Source of the DNA: an uncultured Christensenella sp.
GTDB lineage: Bacteria > Bacillota > Clostridia > Christensenellales > Borkfalkiaceae
Direction: 5' to 3'
DNA length: 64,000 bases
Assembly (NCBI GenBank): GCA_910579705.1
Contig: CAJTUI010000007.1
Span: 62,001 to 126,000 of the forward strand
Numbering within the stretch: position 1 is the first letter of the stretch; every line of letters starts with the position of its first letter. Below are positions 1 through 9,412 of the stretch, in pieces. Both the position numbers and the translations under genes were made by a program. Below the pieces are notes generated by a model. That model worked only from the letters and a program-made list of their open reading frames with translations, did no database searches and was not told where the DNA came from.

Positions 1-2844
1 AGGCAGGGCGACGAGATAGTTCTTGCGATAGGCACTTCGGCGGCAAATTTCGGCAAGGCCAAAGACGAGTTCGGCAAGGACGCGACGATAACCGCGCTCG
101 ACGCGCATTACGGCGAATACGACGCGGCGGGAATCAGTATCCGTCTTGACGGGCTCGGCAATATAAGCTGGATAAAGGACGGAAAGAACAAATCGGGTAT
201 TTACAGTTTCCTGTCTTCCGATAACGGCATAAACCTTTTCGACGTGTTCGAGAGAGAGCGCAAGGAAACAATCAAGACCGAAACGGACGACGAGGGCGAC
301 GATATAACAACCGTCGTAATAACGTACGAAAACGTAGCGCACTACTATTTCAGTTATTCGGACAGCATAACGTCTTTCGTGCGCAGCAACGTTACGCTCA
401 CCTATTCTTCGGACGGCGAAACGACGGCAATCAAGATAAACAAACACATACCTTATAAACTCTCGGTTCCCGAAAACACTCAGACGCACGTGTTCCGCGG
501 CTGGTATCTCACAAACGATTTCAGCGGCGATGCGGTGGAAAGCGTAACTTTGACAGAAGATACCGCGGTTTACGCCAAGTGGCTCGAAAGGGTGGTTCTC
601 ACAGTCGACTACAAGGACGGCGAGGACGGCACCGGCAGGACGGAAACGCTTGACTTCGCGAAAGGCGAAACCGCAATATTGACCGCGCCCGTAAGAGAAA
701 ATTACAGGTTCGTCGGCTGGCGGATAGCGGGAACGGACGAGGAGTGGATTAATGGCTCCGTATTGGAGGCGGATACTTCCGTATACGCGGTCTGGACGGA
801 CGCGCCCATTTATTCCAACCTTTACGGCGGCATACTCAGCATAACCGATGTGTCGGGCTCGGGCACGGATACCAAAGATTTCAGGGCGTCCAGCATAACT
901 TTCAATCCCGACGGAACTTCGACAAGCACGGGCTGGCCGTTTAACGGCAATCCCATAAGCATAACTTCTTTTGACGCGGAAACGGGTCGGATTGCGATTA
1001 ACAGCGAAAGCGCCCAAATGAGAGGCGAATTTACGGCGTATATAGACAAAGAGAGCTATATGATTGTTATAAGCAACACGGCGGGGCTTGACGCGGATAT
1101 TTCCAAAATCTACGTGCTTATCACGGGCGCGGTAACTACGGGCGACGTGCAGAATTACGGCGAGTCGTACTGGAACGACGGTAAGTCCAGAGCGGTTGCG
1201 TTCAATATAAACGGTAAACAGTACAATCTGTTTATTCACAATAACGCCGTACATTTCAACGTAACGTTCGGCTCTGCCGACGGCGGGGAAGTCGCCGCAA
1301 ACAATTGCTATCGGGCGGAAACGCTGTACGTGAGCGCGGCGGACGGGGCGTTGATTGCCAAATTCGGTTATGACGGAACGACTATGGTCCAGCTTGACGG
1401 ATACGAGGATATAACATATACTGGCGCGCAGGGCGATGTTACGGTAAACGGCAACGGCGCGGTTACGATAAGCGGCGTAAACGGAACTTATACGCTTGCG
1501 GGCGAGGACGCGGGTTACACGGCGGACGCGTATGTGGACGGAAGTTACTACGAACTTACGCTGGATAAACAGGCGTGCGAATATACGCTTGTCAAACGTA
1601 TGGTAACCGTCACGTTTGTTACGGAGTACGACGCGGCCGCGGCGGTCGGCGGTGAATTCAATAAGAATATAGCTATCGACCTTCCCGCGCTTACAGACGA
1701 AAATTATGTCTTCCGCGGCTGGTTTGCAGAGGACGAAAGCGTTATTTTAAACGGCGAGTACGTTCCTACGCAGGATATCACGCTTACGGCTAAGTGGGAC
1801 GTAAAGGCTACGCTTACCGTAGTTTACGGCAACGGCTTGCAGACCGTAACTATCGAGCACGGCGTGGGCGATACGGTGGCGCTTGAAGAGCCCGCATTTA
1901 AGGACTGTAAGATTTTCGACGGCTGGTTTACGGACGACACTTTCCAAACGCCGTACACGCCTTCGGAAATAACCGAAAACACGACCGTTTACTGTAAGTG
2001 GAAGGACGCGGTTGCGCAGTACGGAACTTACGGCGGCCTCGAAACCTGGGGGCCGACTAAGGCTGGCGGCACCGTATACGTTGGCTCGCAGCTGTATAAT
2101 ATGACGATAGACGACCTCGGCAACGTTAAAATCGGCGGCAGTGCAAAAGGCACTATAACGTCTTATGACGAGCAGACGGGTGAATTGATTGTCACAAATG
2201 GAACTACGACTTACCGTTGCAGTTACGATTCGGAAAACGGCATAATCGCGGGTCTATATACGTCGGGCAATACTATCGGAAACGACCTGTATCTGTTTTT
2301 CCTTAACGCAACGGCCGTGAGCAGTAGTAACAGTATGGGTTCGTACTGGAACTCGGGACTTATCAGGTTGATGGAGGTCAACGTAACGCGCGGCGAACAG
2401 CAGAAGATAAACGTGTTTGTCTATAACGAAAAGGTCTATGCGAACGTAAGCTGGACGTCTACGGACGGCGAGGTTTCGGCCAAGGACGCTTACAAGGCGC
2501 AACAGCTTTCCGTGTTTGACAGCGACGGTAACCTTATAGCGGAGTTCGTGAAGAAGGGAACAGACGGACTGGGCGCACCCGACGAGAACAGGGGCACGTA
2601 TGTCAACGGCGAAGACAGGTTAACGCTGGACGGCGGGGTCACCGTTGTCTGGGGCGATAAAAAGGGAACGTATAAGGCGGCCGCGGAGGGCGCGGACTAT
2701 GACTTTGACCTGAATTTCGCCAATCCCGCGGAATACTACCGCCTTACTCTGAACGGCAACGCTTTCACAGTTGTAAAACCTGTTGCGGAATTACGTTCGA
2801 CCTCGGCGGTAAAGGCGATAATTTCACCTACGGCGCAAATCTGA
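1..2844 (+). CDS. Large surface protein with Listeria-Bacteroides repeats, 5' end outside window
   Basis: The frame is open from base 1, so the true start lies upstream. The visible 947 residues alternate two kinds of module. Four InlB B-type (Listeria-Bacteroides, Flg_new) repeats show the GW(Y/F)...(V/L)(Y/T)AKW pattern, near bases 400-590, 600-800, 1600-1800 and 1805-2005. Between them sits an unnamed domain of roughly 250 residues present at least twice (about 800-1590 and 2010-2780), recognisable by its YGG...SYWN(D/S)G core. Repeats of this kind are known from secreted, surface-exposed proteins of Gram-positive bacteria; their ligand is unknown. The frame ends at 2844 in a short unrelated tail (ELRSTSAVKA...), while the repeat sequence continues in another frame, so the gene is frameshifted near 2787. 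Function beyond surface display cannot be assigned. Confidence 0.75.
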   Translation, partial: RQGDEIVLAIGTSAANFGKAKDEFGKDATITALDAHYGEYDAAGISIRLDGLGNISWIKDGKNKSGIYSFLSSDNGINLFDVFERERKETIKTETDDEGDDITTVVITYENVAHYYFSYSDSITSFVRSNVTLTYSSDGETTAIKINKHIPYKLSVPENTQTHVFRGWYLTNDFSGDAVESVTLTEDTAVYAKWLERVVLTVDYKDGEDGTGRTETLDFAKGETAILTAPVRENYRFVGWRIAGTDEEWINGSVLEADTSVYAVWTDAPIYSNLYGGILSITDVSGSGTDTKDFRASSITFNPDGTSTSTGWPFNGNPISITSFDAETGRIAINSESAQMRGEFTAYIDKESYMIVISNTAGLDADISKIYVLITGAVTTGDVQNYGESYWNDGKSRAVAFNINGKQYNLFIHNNAVHFNVTFGSADGGEVAANNCYRAETLYVSAADGALIAKFGYDGTTMVQLDGYEDITYTGAQGDVTVNGNGAVTISGVNGTYTLAGEDAGYTADAYVDGSYYELTLDKQACEYTLVKRMVTVTFVTEYDAAAAVGGEFNKNIAIDLPALTDENYVFRGWFAEDESVILNGEYVPTQDITLTAKWDVKATLTVVYGNGLQTVTIEHGVGDTVALEEPAFKDCKIFDGWFTDDTFQTPYTPSEITENTTVYCKWKDAVAQYGTYGGLETWGPTKAGGTVYVGSQLYNMTIDDLGNVKIGGSAKGTITSYDEQTGELIVTNGTTTYRCSYDSENGIIAGLYTSGNTIGNDLYLFFLNATAVSSSNSMGSYWNSGLIRLMEVNVTRGEQQKINVFVYNEKVYANVSWTSTDGEVSAKDAYKAQQLSVFDSDGNLIAEFVKKGTDGLGAPDENRGTYVNGEDRLTLDGGVTVVWGDKKGTYKAAAEGADYDFDLNFANPAEYYRLTLNGNAFTVVKPVAELRSTSAVKAIISPTAQI

Positions 2845-3638
2845 ACGTTGAGTTGGATTTGAGGAACGGAGAAGTTATACCCGACCCTACGGCGGAAGGT
2901 TTCTTATTTAAAGGCTGGTATGACGGAGAGGGCGGCACGGGCACAAGGGTTTATACCAAAAAACCCGTTACAACCGACCCGATTACTCTCTACGCAAAGT
3001 GGGTAGGAAGTTATAAGGTGACTTATGCGTTCAACGACGGTTCCGAAAATCGCGTCGATGCCTATGAAGGCGGAACGGTTGCGAAAATAGGCGACGTGAA
3101 GCCCGAAAGCGAATACGTGAACGGCAAGTATTTTGCGGGCTGGTATCTCGACGAAGAGTTTACCGAGGCCGTAAGTTCGCTTACGGTTGAGACCGACACC
3201 ACCGTTTACGCCAAGTGGGAGGAAGGAACGTGTTTCGTCAATCCCGCGGCTACGAACAGTTCTTCGATGTATGCGTTCGTATACAACGAGGAGGGAGGAT
3301 ATTACGCCAGCGACAATAAGGAGAAAGACAGTTCTTCGGCAAGAATGACGATTAAGGTTTACGAGGCGGGCACGCTGACTTTTAAGTATCAGGCTTCCTG
3401 CGAGGCCAAGTGGGATTATCTCAAAATCAGTCTTAACGGTTCGCAGAAAGTTAGGGCGGACGGCGACAACGGTCTTGCTTTTGGCGACGGGCCTTCCGAT
3501 ACGGGTTGGTCGGAGTTCGTAACCGAAGTCAAAGCGGGCGATTTGATTGAGATTCTCTATTATAAAGACACCAGCGGTAAAAGCGGTGCAGACGCCGGCT
3601 GGATAAAAGATATTGTGTTTCAGCCTGCAAATGCATAA
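2788..3638 (+). pseudogene. Frameshifted C-terminal part of the repeat protein
   Basis: This is the continuation of the upstream protein in the -1 relative frame. From about 2787 this frame reads GITFDLGGKGDNFTYGANL, exactly what the repeat needs after the VVKPV at the end of the first frame. Adding one G to the GG at 2787-2788 restores a single open frame. Two more Listeria-Bacteroides repeats follow (FKGWYDGE...LYAKW and FAGWYLDE...VYAKW). A C-terminal beta-rich domain of about 135 residues comes next and ends in DIVFQPANA. There is no LPxTG sorting motif and no C-terminal membrane segment. A TTG at 2853 could start this piece alone, but no convincing ribosome site precedes it. Real decay and a homopolymer sequencing error are both possible. 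Confidence 0.7.
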
Positions 3639-3651
3639 AGATTAATAAGGG

Positions 3652-3685
3652 CCGTCCCCCGCAAGTTGCGGGGGACGGTTTTTTT
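3652..3685 (+). terminator. Intrinsic terminator after the repeat protein
   Basis: An 11-13 bp GC-rich stem (CCGTCCCCCGC pairing with GCGGGGGACGG) has a small AAGTT loop and is followed by seven T. It separates the surface-protein gene from the next promoter, 15 bases downstream. Confidence 0.95.
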
Positions 3686-3700
3686 AAGCTTAATTTAATG

Positions 3701-3729
3701 TTGACAAATAACAAATTGTGTAATAAAAT
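3701..3729 (+). promoter_or_regulatory. Sigma-A promoter for the GtaA-like gene
   Basis: TTGACA at 3701-3706, a 17 bp spacer, and TAAAAT at 3724-3729. The predicted start site gives a leader of about 40 bases before the ATG at 3778. None of the A/T-tract LacI-type operators seen elsewhere in the window is present here, so this gene may not belong to that regulon. Confidence 0.85.
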
Positions 3730-3777
3730 GAAGTGGTGAAATTATATGTTTCGCACAACCGAAATGGGAGTTTTATT

Positions 3778-5778
3778 ATGAAAAGATTGTTACCCGCATA
3801 TCCGCTGTTTGTCAAAGACCCGTACTTTTCCGTCTGGGCTCCCGACGAACTTTTAAACGGCGACGACGTTATGTTTTGGACTGGCGCGCGCAAGAAGATG
3901 TACGGTATTTTGAAAACGGGCGGTAAATCGTACTGCTTTCTCGGCAGGCGCGAGGGTATGGAACAGGCCCATCAAACCTCGCTCGAAGTCACGGCTTTTT
4001 CAACGCGTTACCGTTTCCGCGCGGGTGACGCGGAACTCAGCCTCGAATTTGTTTCGCCGCTGCCTCCCGACGATTTGGATATTTTGTCCTGCCCCGTATG
4101 TTACGTCAAATATGAAATAACGGGCGCGGACGGCGCTGAAATTATCTTCGCCGCCGAGCAATGCTTGTGCCATAACGAAAAGACTACCGAAAACGAAGTC
4201 CGCGGCGGCGAGCTGGCTTTGAACGGTTTCAAAGCGGCGTTCTTCGGGCTGTCGCGCCAGACCCCGCTTTCCCAGAACGACGACGGCAGCTGCGCCGACT
4301 GGGGCTACTTTTACATATCGGGCGAGAATGCGTATTTCTGCGACTGCGACGGGTTCGAAAAATTTATCGCGGGCGGAGCCGTCCCCTGCGGCGCGGACAG
4401 GGAGAAGAGAAAGTACATAGTTTCTTCCTGTAAAGAGAAGTCGGGCAAGGTAATGCTTGCGTACGACGATACGGTCAGCATAAATTATTTCGGGGATATG
4501 CTAAGAGGCTATTACCTTGAAAATCATACTATAATAGAGGCGCTGGAATACGTGAACGCAAACTCGGCGGAGATAGATTCCGCGCTGAACGCGTTCGGCG
4601 AAAAGCTTTTGAAGGCGGCGGGGCCGTACGGCGAAAGCTATAAAAATATCCTTTTGGCCTCGCTCAGGCAGACGATGGGCGCGCATAAGCTTGTGCGCGG
4701 CAGGGACGGCGAACTCAGGTTTCTTTCCAAGGAGTGCCATTCCAACGGTTGTATCGCCACGGTTGACATCAGCTATCCGTCTATGCCGCTTTTCCTGTTG
4801 TATAATCCCGAACTGATAAGGGGAATGTTGCGCCCCGTTTTCGAGTTCGAGGCTCTGCCCGTATGGACTTATCCGTTCTCCCCGCACGACGCGGGAACTT
4901 ATCCGTACTGCACGGGTCAGGTTTACGGTATGAACGACAGGGACAACAAGCCGTTGAAAAGCGCTATTACCTGTTACGAACGTCAGACGCGGTTTCCCGT
5001 TTATATGCTTCCGTCCAATGCGGACGTATACTGTTTCGAGAATCAGATGCCCGTGGAAGAGTGCGCGAATATGCTAATCCTGCTCGCCGCGTGCGGGCGC
5101 TCGGACGGAAAGTTTGTACTGTCGAAGCGCTATTTCGAAGTAATAACAAAGTGGGCGGACTATCTTACCGAAAAGGGGCTTAAACCCGAAAACCAGCTCT
5201 GCACGGACGATTTCGCGGGGCACCTGGGCAACAACTTAAACCTTGCGATAAAGGCCGCGGTCGGCATAGCGTGCTATGCGGAGATATGCAAATCGCTCGG
5301 CGATAAATCCGCTTACAATAAATACCGTAAAATATCCCAATCCTTCGCCGCGGAAATAAGCGTACAGGCGCGGAGTGGGCATATGCCGCTCGTCTGGGAC
5401 GGAGGAGAGGATACGTTCAGCCTTAAATACAATCTGGCGTTCGATAAAATTCTCGGCCTAGGGCTGTTTGGCGGCGCGCTTTACGAGCGCGAGGTCGACT
5501 GTTACGTTTCGCGGCTCAACGAGTACGGCACGCCGCTGGATACGCGCAATACTTATACCAAAAGCGACTGGCTGGTGTGGGCGGCAAGCCTTACGGACAG
5601 CGCCGAAAAGCGCGGAAAGCTTCTGGACGCTCTGGACAGGTATTTGAAAAACACCCCCGACCGCGTGCCCTTTTCGGATTGGTACGACACAGTTTCTGGC
5701 AAGTCGGTAGGGTTCTGCAACAGGGCCGTTCAGGGCGGGTGCTTTATACTTTTGTTAAATTATAAGGAAAAATGTTAA
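3778..5778 (+). CDS. GtaA-like (DUF4964/DUF4965/DUF1793) putative glycan-active enzyme
   Basis: A 666-residue protein. The ATG at 3778 is chosen because GGGAG sits seven bases upstream; an earlier in-frame start at 3733 has no ribosome site. The N-terminus PLFVKDPYFSVWAP...FWTG matches the glutaminase A (GtaA) superfamily. The middle (CHSNGCIATVDISYP, PHDAGTYP, MPVEECANMLILLA) and the C-terminal alpha-helical part (YNLAFDKILGLGLF) fit DUF4965 and DUF1793, an (alpha/alpha)6-type fold. Fungal GtaA is described as an extracellular glutaminase, but this protein has no signal peptide and lies beside glycan genes. A glycosidase-like role inside the cell is therefore at least as plausible. It is transcribed alone from its own promoter; the next gene has a separate one. 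The family assignment is firm and the substrate is unknown. Confidence 0.8.
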   Translation: MKRLLPAYPLFVKDPYFSVWAPDELLNGDDVMFWTGARKKMYGILKTGGKSYCFLGRREGMEQAHQTSLEVTAFSTRYRFRAGDAELSLEFVSPLPPDDLDILSCPVCYVKYEITGADGAEIIFAAEQCLCHNEKTTENEVRGGELALNGFKAAFFGLSRQTPLSQNDDGSCADWGYFYISGENAYFCDCDGFEKFIAGGAVPCGADREKRKYIVSSCKEKSGKVMLAYDDTVSINYFGDMLRGYYLENHTIIEALEYVNANSAEIDSALNAFGEKLLKAAGPYGESYKNILLASLRQTMGAHKLVRGRDGELRFLSKECHSNGCIATVDISYPSMPLFLLYNPELIRGMLRPVFEFEALPVWTYPFSPHDAGTYPYCTGQVYGMNDRDNKPLKSAITCYERQTRFPVYMLPSNADVYCFENQMPVEECANMLILLAACGRSDGKFVLSKRYFEVITKWADYLTEKGLKPENQLCTDDFAGHLGNNLNLAIKAAVGIACYAEICKSLGDKSAYNKYRKISQSFAAEISVQARSGHMPLVWDGGEDTFSLKYNLAFDKILGLGLFGGALYEREVDCYVSRLNEYGTPLDTRNTYTKSDWLVWAASLTDSAEKRGKLLDALDRYLKNTPDRVPFSDWYDTVSGKSVGFCNRAVQGGCFILLLNYKEKC

Positions 5779-5802
5779 AAAATATAATCGGCTTAAAATC
5801 CG

Positions 5803-5830
5803 TTGATTTTTAAATATCGTATGTTATAAT
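5803..5830 (+). promoter_or_regulatory. Sigma-A promoter of the GxGYxYP-LacI unit
   Basis: TTGATT at 5803-5808, a 16 bp spacer and a perfect TATAAT at 5825-5830. A LacI-type operator begins three bases downstream and covers the predicted start site, so repression by blocking RNA polymerase is expected. Confidence 0.75.
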
Positions 5831-5832
5831 TG

Positions 5833-5847
5833 AAAAAACGGTTTTTT
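5833..5847. promoter_or_regulatory. LacI-family operator candidate (AAAAAACGGTTTTTT)
   Basis: A 15 bp A6-CGG-T6 near-palindrome immediately after the -10 box. The same core recurs at 8372-8389, 8446-8460, 44306-44320, 44360-44374 and 44447-44461. The site stands upstream of the lacI-like gene itself, so autoregulation is likely. Confidence 0.65.
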
Positions 5848-5860
5848 GAGGTGAACGGAT

Positions 5861-7327
5861 TTGGTTAATCTGATTGTATGGGACAAGCTTTCGTTTGACG
5901 AGCGTGCGCTGGCGCAGTTTGTGCAGGGAATGCTTAACAGAAACGGCGTTAAAGTATATATAGATATAGACGAGTATATGTCGTATCTTGACGAAGAGTA
6001 TGCTGAAACGGAGCTGTTTTCTTTAATAGAACAAAATATCGCTTTATTTTCGGGCGCGGCCTGTTATGATTTGGCCTGCGACGATATAGGTATAAATATG
6101 GCGGCAACCGTTTCTGCCGCAACCGACGTTCTCTGCGCGCCGAGAACGCTTATCAAAAAGTTGAACGCTCTCGGGCTTGAAACGGTATTCGACCTTGCCG
6201 ATATAAAGGGCGACCGCGCGGAGCGGCAGAGGGCTGTCTGGCTTAAATACCGCGACAAGCTCAATACGTCCGCGCTTGTGCATCAGGTAGTTAAGGAAGG
6301 CAATTTCCATCTCGTCCTGCGCGACTTTTCAATCGCCAACCGCTGGGCGTGCATTTACACCAGCGAGAGCGCGCCAGACAGGCAGTTCAGGCGCGAGGTG
6401 TTGGAGTGGCTGGACACAAACGTTCCCGTGTACGGCTGGAACGACGACGAGATTGCATTCATAAGGGATATTTCCACGTACGGCGAGTACGCCCTGCCTT
6501 CCGACTGGTCCTGCAACCACAGTTATTTCGGGCTGAGCGAGCGCAAGCTTAAAATGAACGCGCCGCGCACGGAGATAAGACAGGGCAAGCATTACATAGC
6601 GCTTGTCGTAAGCGACGGCGACAATATACAGTGGCTGGAAAGACAGTTCTGCACTTCGTCCACGTTCGGGCAGAGGCAGAGAAGTCCTATGAACTATAAA
6701 ATGAGCTGGACTTTCTCGCCCTCGCTCGCAAAGCTTTGTCCCGCGGCCGCGGAAAGGATTTACGCGGGGAAGAAAAACGATTATTTCATTACGGGCGTTT
6801 CGGGCATAGGCTACGCAAACTGCCTTTCATACCCGCGCGAGCATCTCGACGGGTTCACGCGGCTTACGGCAGAGGCTATGGCCGATTCGGATTTGAGCGT
6901 CGTATGTCTTCTGGACGAGTTGCATCTCACCGAGGACAAAACTTTCACGGAGGACAGGCTGTCCTGCTACGCGAAGTACGACAATATAAAAGGCGGCGTG
7001 TGGGAGCTTGACCCCGACCACTACCGCGGCGGCAGAGGTAAAATTTTCTGGGCGAACGGTAAGCCGTTCATTTCCGTCAAATATTCGCTCTGGCACCCCA
7101 GCGATAAACCGGGGCAGGTCACCAAAGAGTTTTTGGACGATTTCATTAAAAAAATAAACGCGCTCGAAATAAATCCAGAGAGCGAGGACGGTTATACCGT
7201 TATCAATATCCACCCCTGGACTATAACGATAGAAGATCTGGATTACGTTATCAGGGGGTTGGACGATAAATTCGAGTTTGTCTATGCGGACGAACTCATT
7301 GAGCTTGTCAAAAAAAATTTAGGATAG
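5861..7327 (+). CDS. GxGYxYP-family putative glycoside hydrolase
   Basis: A 488-residue protein starting at TTG, supported by TGAGGTG seven bases upstream; no better ATG lies near. The family signature is visible near residues 310-324 as GVSGIGYANCLSYP, followed by an LSVVCLLD strand. The preceding HYIALVVSDGDNIQW segment is typical of the same family, whose N-terminal domain accounts for about the first 230 residues. GxGYxYP proteins are predicted glycoside hydrolases with no well established substrate known to me. There is no signal peptide, so the enzyme should be cytosolic. It shares a transcript with the LacI-type gene eight bases downstream and has a LacI-type operator at its promoter, which ties it to the mannan regulon. 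That makes a mannoside-containing oligosaccharide a reasonable guess, not a demonstrated one. Confidence 0.8.
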   Translation: MVNLIVWDKLSFDERALAQFVQGMLNRNGVKVYIDIDEYMSYLDEEYAETELFSLIEQNIALFSGAACYDLACDDIGINMAATVSAATDVLCAPRTLIKKLNALGLETVFDLADIKGDRAERQRAVWLKYRDKLNTSALVHQVVKEGNFHLVLRDFSIANRWACIYTSESAPDRQFRREVLEWLDTNVPVYGWNDDEIAFIRDISTYGEYALPSDWSCNHSYFGLSERKLKMNAPRTEIRQGKHYIALVVSDGDNIQWLERQFCTSSTFGQRQRSPMNYKMSWTFSPSLAKLCPAAAERIYAGKKNDYFITGVSGIGYANCLSYPREHLDGFTRLTAEAMADSDLSVVCLLDELHLTEDKTFTEDRLSCYAKYDNIKGGVWELDPDHYRGGRGKIFWANGKPFISVKYSLWHPSDKPGQVTKEFLDDFIKKINALEINPESEDGYTVINIHPWTITIEDLDYVIRGLDDKFEFVYADELIELVKKNLG

Positions 7328-7334
7328 ATACAGT

Positions 7335-8339
7335 ATGAAAAAAGTTGTCAAAATCACAGACGTTGCCGAAAGGGCGGGCGTGGTTAAATCCACGGTTTCA
7401 AACGTTCTTACGGGCAAGAAATTCGTCAGCGAGGAACTGCGCAAAAAAGTTCTGGACGCATGCGAGGAGCTGGACTTTCACCCTAACTTTTACGCCTCGG
7501 CTCTGTCGGGGCACAAATCGGACATTGTCGCCCTGCTTTTGGAAAGCAGCGACGAGGTCGACCGTAAAATTTACCAGAAAGTCATTATGGGCTGTCTGAA
7601 ACAGTCCTCCAAAAGCGGATATTCGTTGCTTATATATTATAATTCGGATAAGGAAATGCTTTTGAACACCCTCCGCCGCGGCATCGCACCCATTGACGGC
7701 GCGATTATTATGACCCCCTGCGTCAACGACGAACGCTTGTTGCAGATAGAGTCGGGGCGCATAAACTGCGTTGTTATCGGCAGGCCCGAGAACGACAACG
7801 GCGTAAGCTTTGTCGACATTGACAATATAGGGCTTGTTAAAAACGTTTCGGAAAAACTTATCGGGGGTTACGGTAAAGAGATTTATCTTATCAACAGCGA
7901 CCGCGATATGACAATTTCGCGCGACAGGGAAGCCGCGTTTTCGGAGATTTGCGGAAAATACGGAATAGACGCACGTATGCGCATATTCGAAAGTAAGAAC
8001 CAGTCCGAAGAGGAGGGCTACGAAATCGCCCGTAAAATCCTCAAAAAAGGCGCGTCTTACATAACGGCCAACGGCAAGCTGGCGGCGGGCGTATACCGCG
8101 CGGCGGCGGAAGCGGGGCTGGAAATAGGCGAGGACGTCGGCGTGTTTGCGCTCGGCCGTTCGCTCGACCACGGTATGTTTACGCCCAAACTCGCCTATGC
8201 CGATCAGGATTACGACCTGCTCGGTAAAAAGGCCGTCGAAACGCTTATCGACGAAATCGACAACGGTTTCGGCAGAAAAAGGTTATTTGTCGAAAGCAAA
8301 ATAATTTTTGCGGATTCGGTTAAAAAAATCTCGAATTAA
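7335..8339 (+). CDS. LacI-family transcriptional repressor
   Basis: A 334-residue regulator with an N-terminal helix-turn-helix (residues about 5-25, ITDVAERAGVVKSTVSNVL) and hinge. A periplasmic-binding-protein-like effector domain follows (ALLLESSDE..., INCVVIGRP, VSFVDIDN, AYADQDYDLLGKKAVETL). The AGGAT overlapping the upstream stop codon serves as ribosome site, so the gene is translationally close to the GxGYxYP gene. It sits directly upstream of the manA operon promoter, which carries two copies of the A-tract/CG/T-tract operator. It is therefore the obvious candidate to bind that motif at all sites in the window. The effector is probably mannose, a mannose phosphate or a mannooligosaccharide (inference). 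Confidence 0.92.
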   Translation: MKKVVKITDVAERAGVVKSTVSNVLTGKKFVSEELRKKVLDACEELDFHPNFYASALSGHKSDIVALLLESSDEVDRKIYQKVIMGCLKQSSKSGYSLLIYYNSDKEMLLNTLRRGIAPIDGAIIMTPCVNDERLLQIESGRINCVVIGRPENDNGVSFVDIDNIGLVKNVSEKLIGGYGKEIYLINSDRDMTISRDREAAFSEICGKYGIDARMRIFESKNQSEEEGYEIARKILKKGASYITANGKLAAGVYRAAAEAGLEIGEDVGVFALGRSLDHGMFTPKLAYADQDYDLLGKKAVETLIDEIDNGFGRKRLFVESKIIFADSVKKISN

Positions 8340-8341
8340 TG

Positions 8342-8370
8342 TTGACACAGCACATTTTCTGTGATATAAT
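8342..8370 (+). promoter_or_regulatory. Consensus sigma-A promoter of the manA/mannan operon
   Basis: TTGACA at 8342-8347, a 17 bp spacer and TATAAT at 8365-8370, a perfect consensus match. A perfect 18 bp palindrome overlaps the start region just downstream. Such a strong promoter suggests high expression once repression is lifted. The leader to the manA start codon is about 130 bases long. Confidence 0.9.
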
Positions 8371-8371
8371 A

Positions 8372-8389
8372 AAGAAAAACGTTTTTCTT
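8372..8389. promoter_or_regulatory. LacI operator, perfect palindrome, at manA promoter
   Basis: AAGAAAAACGTTTTTCTT is an 18 bp perfect palindrome with the central CG step typical of LacI/GalR operators. It starts one base after the -10 box, the position expected for a repressor that occludes the start site. Confidence 0.75.
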
Positions 8390-8442
8390 ATTAACGCATA
8401 ACAATTTAAAATTGCGCGGGGCAGAGTTGCTCCGTTGTTATT

Positions 8443-8461
8443 AAGAAAAAACCGTTTTTTT
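8443..8461. promoter_or_regulatory. Second LacI operator in the manA leader
   Basis: The core AAAAAACCGTTTTTT at 8446-8460 is the reverse complement of the site at 5833-5847. Its centre is about 72-73 bp from the centre of the first site, close to seven helical turns, so repression by DNA looping is possible. The same bases can also pair in RNA with the upstream leader. Confidence 0.65.
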
Positions 8462-8506
8462 ATATTCGGAGATAATTTATAAATACATTTTCGGACATAG
8501 ATTGAA

Positions 8507-9412
8507 ATGATTGTTAAATTAAAACCTGCTTTGAAAAGTTATCTATGGGGCGGAACAAAGCTTAAAAAAGAGTGGGGCAAACAGAGTACGGAAGATATTC
8601 TTTCGGAATCGTGGGAGCTTTCGTTCCATAAGGACGGTCCTTGCGAGATTGTCGGCGGAGAGCACGCCGGCAAGCTTTTGCACGTTGCGGCGACGAAAGC
8701 GGACTGGGGCGAGAACTGTAAGGGTTTCGGGTTCTTCCCCGTGCTTACCAAAATAATAGACGCGGCGCAGCCGCTTTCGGTGCAGGTTCACCCTTCCGAC
8801 GAGTACGCGCTCGAACACGAGGGGCAGTACGGTAAAACGGAGATGTGGTATATTCTCGAAGCCGAGCCAGACGCGTTTTTGTATCTGGGTTTCAAACGCG
8901 ATATGACGCAGGAGCGGTTCTCCGCGGCGATTGCCGACGGAACGATATGCGACTATCTCAATCGCGTGCCCGTCAAGGCGGGGGATACGTATTTTATACC
9001 CAGCGGAACGGTTCACGCAATCGGCGCGGGCATAACGCTTTTCGAGGTTCAGCAAAACAGTTCGCTTACGTACAGGGTTTACGATTTCGGAAGAGTGGAT
9101 AAAAACGGTTGCGCGCGCGAACTTCACGTTGAAAAGGCGAAACGCGTCGCCCAGTTAAAGGCCAAAGCCGTTCCCGACCCCGCTCGCGGCGTGTTGCTCG
9201 GTAAATGCAAGTATTTTTCGGTTTACCGTTACACGGGCGAGCGCAAAATCGGCAGAAAGGACAGTTACGTCTGCGTAACCGCGCTTGACGGCAGTATAAA
9301 GCTCGGCGGGATTACCCTGAAAAAGGGCGAAACCGCGTTTATGTCGGCGGGCGAAACCGCCTCGGTCAAGGGCAGCGGACAGTACGCGGTTATCTGTACG
9401 GAGAAAGACTGA
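8507..9412 (+). CDS. manA: Mannose-6-phosphate isomerase, class I
   Basis: A 301-residue cytosolic enzyme that interconverts mannose-6-phosphate and fructose-6-phosphate. The cupin metal site is complete: Q93 and H95 in QVHPSDEYA, E112 in KTEMWY and H170 in SGTVHAIGAG. The length matches the short bacterial type I form. No strong Shine-Dalgarno sequence precedes the ATG; only a distant CGGAGA lies upstream, so the long leader may influence translation. It is the first gene of the mannan operon, and its stop codon directly abuts the start codon of the hexokinase. Together the two enzymes would take free mannose to glycolysis. Confidence 0.95.
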   Translation: MIVKLKPALKSYLWGGTKLKKEWGKQSTEDILSESWELSFHKDGPCEIVGGEHAGKLLHVAATKADWGENCKGFGFFPVLTKIIDAAQPLSVQVHPSDEYALEHEGQYGKTEMWYILEAEPDAFLYLGFKRDMTQERFSAAIADGTICDYLNRVPVKAGDTYFIPSGTVHAIGAGITLFEVQQNSSLTYRVYDFGRVDKNGCARELHVEKAKRVAQLKAKAVPDPARGVLLGKCKYFSVYRYTGERKIGRKDSYVCVTALDGSIKLGGITLKKGETAFMSAGETASVKGSGQYAVICTEKD